Below, piece by piece: positions 43,809 through 51,012 of a stretch of DNA of 64,000 nt. Location: the NCBI GenBank assembly GCA_038146925.1, contig JAYQSP010000009.1, positions 62,001-126,000 of the forward strand, given 5' to 3'. The translations under genes and the position numbers were made by a program. This stretch comes from UBA830 sp038146925 (GTDB lineage: Bacteria; Pseudomonadota; Alphaproteobacteria; MPNO01; UBA830). The notes below the pieces were generated by a model. It saw nothing but the letters and a program-made list of their open reading frames with translations, did not search any database and was not told the origin of the DNA. Every line of letters starts with the position of its first letter. The stretch's first letter is position 1.

Positions 43809-44396
43809 TTACCGCCGCACAACCTTGAAGCCGTCGTCCGCCAGCGCCTCGGCAGCCTCCGAATCCCGTTGGGCATTTCCCTCCGCGACCAGGATACCAG
43901 CCGACAGACCCGCCGCCTTTCCCGCCGCCAGATCCGACACGCTGTCACCGATGATGATGCTTTGAGCCAGGTCGAGAGACAGGTCTTCGGCGGCCCGGGT
44001 CAGCATGCCTGGAGCGGGCTTGCGAAACGGGGAATGATCGGGCCCGCCGGCATCGGGCGGCGGATGGGGACAGGCATAGACCGCATCGATCCTTACGCCG
44101 GCCGCCTCCAGCAATGCGAGCAGGCGTACCTGCACGGCCTGGAATGCCCCCCAGTCGTAATATCCCCGTCCGATGCCCGACTGATTGGTGACGATGACCG
44201 CCGCATGGCCGTCCTCGTTCGCCCGACGGATATCCGAAACGGCGGACTCGATCAGCACCACCTCCGCCGGGTCCGACAGATAGTCGACAAGCTGAATCAG
44301 CGTGCCGTCCCGGTCGAGAAACAGGGCCGGCCGGTTGGAAGGAAATTCCGGCGTCCGGATTTCACACCACAAATTGCCGTTTTCGATGACGGTCAT
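43809..44396 (-). CDS. gmhB: D-glycero-manno-heptose 1,7-bisphosphate 7-phosphatase-like HAD phosphatase
   Basis: A 195-residue HAD subfamily IIIA phosphatase. The first motif ALFLDRDGTLI holds the nucleophile Asp; VIVTNQSGIGRG is motif II with the GmhB-type NQSGxxRG; FRKPAPGM is motif III lysine and IIGDSVSDLAAG motif IV. Zinc-site Cys/His are partly present (ACPHPPPDAGG). In LPS assembly GmhB dephosphorylates heptose bisphosphate. Its start overlaps the stop of the secreted protein gene (ATGA) at 44393-44396. Confidence 0.8.
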   Translation of the reverse strand: MTVIENGNLWCEIRTPEFPSNRPALFLDRDGTLIQLVDYLSDPAEVVLIESAVSDIRRANEDGHAAVIVTNQSGIGRGYYDWGAFQAVQVRLLALLEAAGVRIDAVYACPHPPPDAGGPDHSPFRKPAPGMLTRAAEDLSLDLAQSIIIGDSVSDLAAGKAAGLSAGILVAEGNAQRDSEAAEALADDGFKVVRR

Positions 44397-45643
44397 TTCT
44401 GAAGCAGGATCAGTTGCCGACGGTCCAGTGCGCCGGCGAACGGATTTTCATCGCCGCCTTTTCCGAACGCGGCGCGGAGTTTTTCCAGATAGGCATCGCT
44501 CAGACGTGCCGGCGGCCTGGCGTCGTATCCGAGCAGGGAAGCTGCCTTGTTCTCCCCTCCTCCGGCATCGTTCCGGCGGGCGAACACTTCCGCCCGCGCT
44601 TTGTCGGAGACGGCCCACGCATTCAGATAGGAGAGGGCGATTTCCAGAAATGCCGGCTGATCCGGTTTCGCGGGGATATCCGCAATTTCAGGCGTTGGCG
44701 CGGCCGCTTTACGGGCATACACCGAAACGGCCATCAAAACGCGGACGACGGCTCGGGTTTCCGTCGAGCTGCCGGACCCGGCGGCATGCTTTTCGAGACG
44801 TTGCGCGATGCCGCGATGACGTTTGCCAAATCCGGCGGCCCAGTCCGCGAGATTTCCCCGGACGCACCGCCCGGCCCGTGTACAGGCCGGAGAGGCGTGC
44901 TGGCGCCCGGTCGCGGCGGCATAGGCCGCGTAAATCAGCGGATCGTCGCGGTGATCGCGGGCGGCCCGCGCGAAGGCGACCGCCGCCGACCAGTCGTCGC
45001 CGGCCAGTGCCCGGCGAACGCCGTGCTTGTAATACGGATTGTCCAGGAACATGGCCGCAAGCTGTCCCTGGTAAACCCCGCCCAGATAGGCCGCCGCGTC
45101 CCGAAACGCAGGGTCGCCCGCGGCCCGCACTGCACGGGCGATGAACGGTCCCAGCACCGCTTGCCAGCTATCGCCCGGAGCGGAAAGGGCATCGCGAACA
45201 AGCTCGAAACGCCTGTCCTGCGCAACGGATTCTTCTCTATCCCGATTGCCTGATCCTGCCAGGCGGCGACGCAGCACGCCTTCTTCGATACGGCGGATCC
45301 GTTCGCGCAGGGCGAGAACCTCGGTCCGCAGCTTCGACGTATCGCGCCGGATTTCGACCTGCCGGAACTGACAGCTGCGGGACATCAGGCCGCCGGCCCG
45401 GCGGTCGCCGCATTCGCTGGCGAAGCTTCTCCGCAGATCGATCAGCCGGTCTCGCCGTGCGACCAGCAGATCCACGTCCCGGGCCAGCACCTCCCGCTCC
45501 GCGGGATGGTCGATCGCCGGCGGCACGGCCGGTATATCCGGCACCTGCCGGAATGTCGCGCTCATGCCGGGAGACGCGCACAGCGCCATCACGGGCATCA
45601 ATACAGCAAGGCAGGAAATCTTTGTGAGGTTTGCGGATATCAT
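44393..45643 (-). CDS. Secreted protein of unknown function with coiled coil
   Basis: A 416-residue protein. Residues 1-29 are a Sec signal peptide (positive start, hydrophobic core, cleavage after GMSA). From about 55 to 115 there is a charged, Arg/Glu-rich helical region likely forming a coiled coil (RDTSKLRTEVLALRERIRRIEE). The remainder is alpha-helical and may be tetratrico-like (YYKHGVRRALAGDDWSAAVAFARAARD), with a Cys pair in CTRAGRC. No known family is recognised. It is coupled to gmhB, so may act at the cell envelope. Confidence 0.6.
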   Translation of the reverse strand: MISANLTKISCLAVLMPVMALCASPGMSATFRQVPDIPAVPPAIDHPAEREVLARDVDLLVARRDRLIDLRRSFASECGDRRAGGLMSRSCQFRQVEIRRDTSKLRTEVLALRERIRRIEEGVLRRRLAGSGNRDREESVAQDRRFELVRDALSAPGDSWQAVLGPFIARAVRAAGDPAFRDAAAYLGGVYQGQLAAMFLDNPYYKHGVRRALAGDDWSAAVAFARAARDHRDDPLIYAAYAAATGRQHASPACTRAGRCVRGNLADWAAGFGKRHRGIAQRLEKHAAGSGSSTETRAVVRVLMAVSVYARKAAAPTPEIADIPAKPDQPAFLEIALSYLNAWAVSDKARAEVFARRNDAGGGENKAASLLGYDARPPARLSDAYLEKLRAAFGKGGDENPFAGALDRRQLILLQK

Positions 45644-45760
45644 ATCGTCGGGCGAACTTTACGCCGCAACCGGGAAAGCGCCAAGCGGGTAAAGAAACCG
45701 CGCCCGTCTGCCCTGCCGGTCGTGTATCATCGGCGTATCGATGTCCCCGGGGAGAATACG

Positions 45761-46258
45761 ATGCAGCTGGAAGGTTCCTGTCACTGCGGCGCGGTCCGTT
45801 TTTCCGTCCAGTCCGACACGCCCTATCCCTATAACCGGTGCTACTGCACCATCTGCCGCAAGACGGGCGGCGGCGGCGGATACGCGATCAATATCATGGG
45901 CCGCGCGGACACGCTGAAAGTCACGGGCGAAGACAACCTCTCCGTCTACCGGTCGGCGAAGAACGACCGCGAGGATTACGAAGAAGACGGCCTGTCCAGG
46001 GCGCGGCGCTATTTCTGTGGCAAATGCGGGTCCGCCCTGTGGGTGCACGGCACGGATTATCCGGATTTCGTGTATCCGTTCGCCTCCGCCATCGACACGC
46101 CGCTTCCGGAACCGCCGGAAATGACCCATCTGATGCTGGACGAAAAAGCGTCCTGGGTGCGGCTGCACGTAACGGAGCACGATGCGAAATTCGACAAATA
46201 CCCCGACACGGGCATCGAAGACTGGCATCGCCAGCGCGGGTTATTCGGCGACAAATAG
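45761..46258 (+). CDS. GFA family (CENP-V/GFA zinc-binding) protein
   Basis: A 165-residue zinc protein. MQLEGSCHCGAVRFSV opens it with the first CxC, then RCYCTICRKTGGGGGY and FCGKCGSALW give the remaining Zn ligands. The family includes enzymes that add glutathione to formaldehyde, but most members are of unknown function. The start at 45761 follows GGGGAGAATACG. Confidence 0.88.
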   Translation: MQLEGSCHCGAVRFSVQSDTPYPYNRCYCTICRKTGGGGGYAINIMGRADTLKVTGEDNLSVYRSAKNDREDYEEDGLSRARRYFCGKCGSALWVHGTDYPDFVYPFASAIDTPLPEPPEMTHLMLDEKASWVRLHVTEHDAKFDKYPDTGIEDWHRQRGLFGDK

Positions 46259-46351
46259 GGTGTCAGAAAACCTTCACCGACAGGTCACAAATACGTTCGG
46301 AAAGAGAATCAAACATCGGGTTCTGAAACATAGACACGACAGGATCTGACC

Positions 46352-48334
46352 ATGCCCGCACGCTTCATCACCCGCGACGTTCTGCTTTCCGAAGATCCCG
46401 AAATCCTCGAAGATCTCGGGCATATCGAAGACGACGACGATCTGCCGTCGAACGAGAGCGGCAATACGCCGTTCGCCGAGATCGCGGAGCAGCGGATGTC
46501 GCGCCGGGGCGTGCTGGCGGGTCTCGCGGGCGCCGCCGCCGTCGGCGCCCTGTCGCAGAGCATGATCAGCCGCCGCGCCTTCGCCGCCGGATCGGCATCC
46601 ACCCTCGGATTCAGTGAAATCCCGCATGTCTACGACGAAACACATCATGTCGCGGACGGATATTCGGCGGACGTGCTGCTGCGCTGGGGCGATCCGGTCG
46701 AAGCCGGCGCACCGGCGTTCGATCCGGCGAACCAGACTGCCGCCGCCCAGGCCAAACAGTTCGGCTACAACTGCGACTATATCGGATTCATGCCGCTGCC
46801 CGCCGGATCGAACGCCGGGACACGCGGCCTGCTTTGCGTCAATCACGAATACACCAACCAGCATTTGATGTTCCCGGGCGTGGAAAAGAAGCAGAAGCTG
46901 ACCAGGACGCAGACCGAAATCGAAATGGCGGCGCACGGGCACAGCGTCGTCGAAATTTTCAAGGCAGGCGGGAAATGGGTGCCGGTACCTAACAGCCGCT
47001 TTAACCGGCGTATTCATGTCTCAACGGAAATGCGTCTGTCCGGACCCGCAGCAGGCCATGACCGGCTGAAAACCAAGGCCGATCCTTCGGGCACCCGCGT
47101 GTTCGGCACACTGAACAACTGCGCCGGCGGCGCAACGCCCTGGGGGACGGTGCTGATCGCGGAAGAGAACTTCCACGGCTATTTCGGCGGTGACCCGGCT
47201 AAAACCGCCGAGGCGCGAAACTACAAGCGCTACGGTCTGAAAGCCAAGAGCCGCTATTCCTGGGCGGATTACCATGACCGCTTCAACCTCGACAGCGAAC
47301 CGAACGAGCCCAACCGGTTCGGCTGGATGGTCGAGATCGATCCCTACGATCCGACTTCGACCCCGATCAAGCGCACTGCCCTGGGTCGCTTCAAGCACGA
47401 AGGCGCGAATGCGACGGTGAACAAGGACGGCCGGGTCGTTGTCTATACCGGCGACGATCAGCGGTTCGACTACATCTACAAGTTTGTCTCCAATGGCCGT
47501 TACGATCCCAACAACCGGGCTGCCAACGCCGACCTGCTGGACGACGGCACGCTGTTCGTCGCGAAATTCTCCGCCGACGGCAAACTGGCCTGGCTGCCGC
47601 TGGTCTGGGGAAAGGGGCCGCTGACTCCTGCCAACGGGTTCAGCAGCCAGGCCGACGTGATGATCGAAACCCGCTATGCCGCCGACCTGCTGGGCGCGAC
47701 ACCGATGGATCGGCCGGAAGACGTCGAACCGAATCCGGTGACCGGTCGGATCTATGTCATGCTGACGAACAACACCAAGCGCAAGGCCGACCAGGTCGAT
47801 GCCGTCAATCCAAGGGCCAACAACAAACACGGCCACATTCTGGAGATGATCCCGCCCGGTTACGGCAAGGACGCCGATCACGCGGCGCTGGAATTCACCT
47901 GGGAACTGCCGCTGCTGGCAGGCAACCCGGCCGACCCGAAAGACGGTGCGAAGTATCACCCCGGTGTGACAAAGGCCGGCTGGCTGTCCACGCCCGACAA
48001 CTGCGCCTTCGATTCCAGGGGCCGGCTGTGGATCGCGACCGACGGCGCGCCCAAATCCGGTCTTGCCGACGGCGTCTGGGCGACCGACTGCGAGGGCGGC
48101 GGGCGCATGCTGACCAAACACTTCTTCGCCGCCCCGCGCGGCGCCGAGCTGTGCGGCCCGTGCTTCACGCCGGACGACCGGTCGTTCTTCGGCGCGGTGC
48201 AGCATCCGGCGGACGAAAAGAACTCCACCTTCGCCAACCCGTCGACGCGCTGGCCGGATTTCAGGCCGGACATGCCGACGCGGCCGTCAGTGGTGGCGAT
48301 CACAAAGAACGATGGCGGGGTGATCGGGAGTTAA
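46352..48334 (+). CDS. PhoX-type secreted phosphatase (DUF839)
   Basis: A 660-residue DUF839/PhoX protein. A twin-arginine signal lies unusually far in, at about residues 50-75 (SRRGVLAGLAGAAAVGAL...RRAFA), after an acidic N-terminal leader. Domain landmarks are LLCVNHEYTN, GTLNNCAGGATPWGTVLIAEEN, YTGDDQRFDYIYKFVS, EDVEPNPVTGRIYVMLTN and NCAFDSRGRLWIATDG, which hold the calcium and iron ligands. PhoX enzymes release phosphate from phosphoesters outside the cell and are common in marine bacteria. No Pho box is apparent upstream by eye. Convergent with the enoyl-CoA hydratase gene. Confidence 0.88.
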   Translation: MPARFITRDVLLSEDPEILEDLGHIEDDDDLPSNESGNTPFAEIAEQRMSRRGVLAGLAGAAAVGALSQSMISRRAFAAGSASTLGFSEIPHVYDETHHVADGYSADVLLRWGDPVEAGAPAFDPANQTAAAQAKQFGYNCDYIGFMPLPAGSNAGTRGLLCVNHEYTNQHLMFPGVEKKQKLTRTQTEIEMAAHGHSVVEIFKAGGKWVPVPNSRFNRRIHVSTEMRLSGPAAGHDRLKTKADPSGTRVFGTLNNCAGGATPWGTVLIAEENFHGYFGGDPAKTAEARNYKRYGLKAKSRYSWADYHDRFNLDSEPNEPNRFGWMVEIDPYDPTSTPIKRTALGRFKHEGANATVNKDGRVVVYTGDDQRFDYIYKFVSNGRYDPNNRAANADLLDDGTLFVAKFSADGKLAWLPLVWGKGPLTPANGFSSQADVMIETRYAADLLGATPMDRPEDVEPNPVTGRIYVMLTNNTKRKADQVDAVNPRANNKHGHILEMIPPGYGKDADHAALEFTWELPLLAGNPADPKDGAKYHPGVTKAGWLSTPDNCAFDSRGRLWIATDGAPKSGLADGVWATDCEGGGRMLTKHFFAAPRGAELCGPCFTPDDRSFFGAVQHPADEKNSTFANPSTRWPDFRPDMPTRPSVVAITKNDGGVIGS

Positions 48335-48341
48335 AGGCCGT

Positions 48342-49196
48342 TTATTCCGCCCAGCGCGGCGGGCGGCGGTCGAGCAGGGCGCGGATGCCTTCGGCTGAAT
48401 CCTCGGTCCGGATGATTTCCATCACCCGGTCGAGTTCCGCCTTGTAGTTTTCGGCGGTGCGATTTTCCTGATTGTACATCTGCAACAGTTCCTTGGCGTA
48501 ACGCACGCCCAGATACGGCAGGCGCGCGATCTGCGACGCCAACGCCATGGCTTCGTCCATCAGATTTTCGGGCGCGACGACGCGATTGACGAGGCCAATC
48601 TCCTTCGCCTCTGCTGCGCCGACGAACCTGCCCGTCAGAATCAGTTCATTGGCCAGAGTGAGGCCGATCAGCTTGGGCAGATTTCGAGGGCAGCTCCATT
48701 CCGAGACGAAGCCGGCCGGAACCGCAATTTCCGACACCCGTGCCCGGTCGGTCATGATGCGCAGATCGCAGGCGATCGCCATTTCGAACCCGGCGCCGAC
48801 CGCCGCCCCGTCCATCGCCGCGATTACCGGCTGCGGCAGTTTTTCGAGTTTGTGCAGCGCGCGCTGGGCGATCTCGTGGAAGCGGTCGTTGATCATCCAT
48901 TGCGCCAGTTCGCCGTATTCGCCGCGAATGCCCAGGTCGTCTTCCGGCCGTTCAAGCGGCAGGGTTTCCTCCTTCAGGTCGCCGCCCGAACAAAACGTCT
49001 CCCCTGCCCCGACGATGATCACGGCGCGCGCCGTGGAATGGCGGATCTCGTCGAACACGGTGTCCAGTTCCATCGCCATGCGCGGGCCGAGCGCATTCTT
49101 GCGGTCGGGACGGTCGAGAGTCAGCACGCCGACCTGTTCACCATCCCTGGCGCCGATCGCATCGTGAAGAGCCCAGTTAATGTAGCGGTACTGCAT
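48342..49196 (-). CDS. Enoyl-CoA hydratase/isomerase (crotonase family), copy 2
   Basis: A 284-residue crotonase. It has EQVGVLTLDRPDRKNALG, ETFCSGGDLKEE, AAMDGAAVGAGFEMAIACD (oxyanion hole) and VSEIAVPAGFVSEWSCPRNLPKLIGLTLANEL, where the usual two catalytic acids are only partly kept. An insert at about 80-100 (LPLERPEDDLGIRGEYG) is longer than normal. It is on the same strand as the membrane-anchor fusion gene, 6 bases after its stop, so may be in that operon. Confidence 0.86.
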   Translation of the reverse strand: MQYRYINWALHDAIGARDGEQVGVLTLDRPDRKNALGPRMAMELDTVFDEIRHSTARAVIIVGAGETFCSGGDLKEETLPLERPEDDLGIRGEYGELAQWMINDRFHEIAQRALHKLEKLPQPVIAAMDGAAVGAGFEMAIACDLRIMTDRARVSEIAVPAGFVSEWSCPRNLPKLIGLTLANELILTGRFVGAAEAKEIGLVNRVVAPENLMDEAMALASQIARLPYLGVRYAKELLQMYNQENRTAENYKAELDRVMEIIRTEDSAEGIRALLDRRPPRWAE

Positions 49197-49202
49197 GGCT
49201 GA

Positions 49203-50840
49203 TTACTCCGCGGTTGAAGGTCTGGATGCCAGCCCGCCGGTCCGCGCGGGCGCGGCGCGATTGCCGGAACCGCGCCGGGGCATCCTGGGCAGTGCGAAGC
49301 CCTGCTGATAGCTGGCGCGGACGATAACCGTGTATTTCCACATCACGCCGCCCGCAACTGCGCTGGCGCCGGCGATGGCCAGCAAAGCCTCGCTGAACGC
49401 GGTGGCGATGGCGAACAGGATCAGCGGCGTCAGATGTCCGATCAGTCGCAGCGTCGGCGTGATCCGTTCCAGCTCGGCGCGGGCCAGCGGCGGCAGTCCG
49501 TTGCGCTTGGCATAGGCGAAATAGCGTTGCCAGATCAGTGCATTCAGCAGCGCCAGCAATGCGCCCCAGAACGAGATGAACGTCATCGAGGCCTCGAACC
49601 GCCATGACACCAGCCCGCTGGCGATGCCGAGCAGGCCAACGCCTTCCAGCAGACCGGTCATGATAAGCATCGTCGGTATGAGATCGGCCCGCCACGCCGG
49701 AATGCCCTTCGCGGCATGCAAGATTCGCGCCTGACAATACAGGAATACCAGCGCCACCAGCGCGACGACAAGATGGAGCGCCGGGTTCGGCCGGATCAGA
49801 TCGGCCAACAGCGCCGGGTAGAACACCGCGACCGCGTATGTTTCGCGCGTCATCCATGACGTTTGCGGCCGCAGCAGCACGCGCAGGAAACGTTTCTTGC
49901 GGCCGATTTCCAGAAACACGAAAAACAGCCCGACCGCCATGCCGGCGCCGGCCGCGACGTTCAGGTACAGCAGAGCCTCCGTCGACAGACCGGCAAAGAA
50001 ATGCGCGACCGTCGCCATGATGACGAGGCCGGTCGACATGCCGCCCATGGTAAAATTCATCGCGGCGCGGAAATCCCAGTGCGTCTGGCGCTTGCCAACC
50101 AGCGGATTGGCGGGATCGGACATGCGGTCGTCCTCGACGTCTTCTTCCTCCGGTTCGCGTCCCGGCGTCGAATTCGGGATCTCGTACAGGTATTTGATCT
50201 GAGGATCGGTGCCGAGGTCTTCGTGCATCTGGAAGAAGTTGTTTTCTTCCGACAGCTTTGAGACGTTGCTTTCCGGGTCGTTGAAATCGCCGAAATGGAT
50301 CGCGCTGGCGATGCAGGCGGACGAACAGGCGGGCGTGTATTCGAGATCGAAGCCAGGCACCTTTCCTTCTTCCTTCGCCTCGTCGATACGCTCGACGCAG
50401 AACGTGCATTTGGTGGCCACGCCCCGGCGTTCGTCGTGAAAGACGTGCGCTTCCTGCGCCGTTTCCTCGCCGTAATACCAGTCCTTGTCATGCCCGATGG
50501 TGCGCGCCTGATACGGGCACGACACCGCACAATACCCGCAACCGATACACGTGTCGTAATCCATCGTGACCAGACCGTCGGCGCGCTGCTTCGTCGCGCC
50601 GGTCGGACAGACGGGCACGCAGGGCGGTTCCGCGCAATGCTGACAGCCGACGACCATGAACAGGCGTTCGACATCGGGAAACGTCCCGCGCTCGACGTCG
50701 AGCACGCGCCGCCACTGCACTTCCGGCGGGGTGTCGTTGGCATGCTTGCACGCGATGGTGCAGGTCTGACAGCCGACGCAGCGGTTCAGGTCGATGACCA
50801 TCCCGTAGCGGGGATCGGTCGTGCCGCCGTCAGGGATCAT
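49203..50840 (-). CDS. DmsB-DmsC fusion: 4Fe-4S ferredoxin subunit joined to NrfD/DmsC-like membrane anchor
   Basis: A 545-residue fusion. Residues 10-190 are a four-cluster ferredoxin with CVGCQTCTIACKHANDTPP, CQHCAEPPCVPVCPTGATK, CIGCGYCAVSCPYQAR and CTFCVERIDE. From about 250 to 520 there are eight or so membrane helices of DmsC/NrfD type (LVIMATVAHFFAGLS, IPTMLIMTGLLEGVGLLGIA). The chain would pass electrons between the bis-MGD subunit and quinone in one polypeptide. The start at 50840 is chosen because the ferredoxin begins at once; the upstream frame comes from a repeat. The catalytic subunit gene is upstream, separated by a palindromic repeat. Confidence 0.9.
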   Translation of the reverse strand: MIPDGGTTDPRYGMVIDLNRCVGCQTCTIACKHANDTPPEVQWRRVLDVERGTFPDVERLFMVVGCQHCAEPPCVPVCPTGATKQRADGLVTMDYDTCIGCGYCAVSCPYQARTIGHDKDWYYGEETAQEAHVFHDERRGVATKCTFCVERIDEAKEEGKVPGFDLEYTPACSSACIASAIHFGDFNDPESNVSKLSEENNFFQMHEDLGTDPQIKYLYEIPNSTPGREPEEEDVEDDRMSDPANPLVGKRQTHWDFRAAMNFTMGGMSTGLVIMATVAHFFAGLSTEALLYLNVAAGAGMAVGLFFVFLEIGRKKRFLRVLLRPQTSWMTRETYAVAVFYPALLADLIRPNPALHLVVALVALVFLYCQARILHAAKGIPAWRADLIPTMLIMTGLLEGVGLLGIASGLVSWRFEASMTFISFWGALLALLNALIWQRYFAYAKRNGLPPLARAELERITPTLRLIGHLTPLILFAIATAFSEALLAIAGASAVAGGVMWKYTVIVRASYQQGFALPRMPRRGSGNRAAPARTGGLASRPSTAE

Positions 50841-50865
50841 GCGGAGGCTCCGCTGGGACGTTTTG

Positions 50866-50983
50866 TCCCCTCCCCCTTGAGGGGGAGGGTTAGGGAGAGG
50901 GTGAAACAAGCGCGCGACAGCGCAAACGAAGGGCGTGTCTGCGCCCCCCTCTCCCTAACCCTCTCCCTCCAGGGGAGAGGGGA
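50866..50983. repeat. REPIN-like pair of inverted palindromic repeats
   Basis: Two copies of one palindromic unit (TCCCCTCCC...GGGTTAGGGAGAGGG at 50866-50901, and CCCTCTCCCTAACCCTCTCC to 50983) lie in opposite directions, separated by about 45 bases with GCGCGC-rich sequence. This is a REPIN arrangement, moved by RAYT transposases in other bacteria. The same palindrome family is seen near 8.5 kb. It lies inside the molybdoenzyme operon. Confidence 0.78.
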
Positions 50984-51012
50984 CTTATTATTGAGATCTG
51001 CCGCCATAGAAC

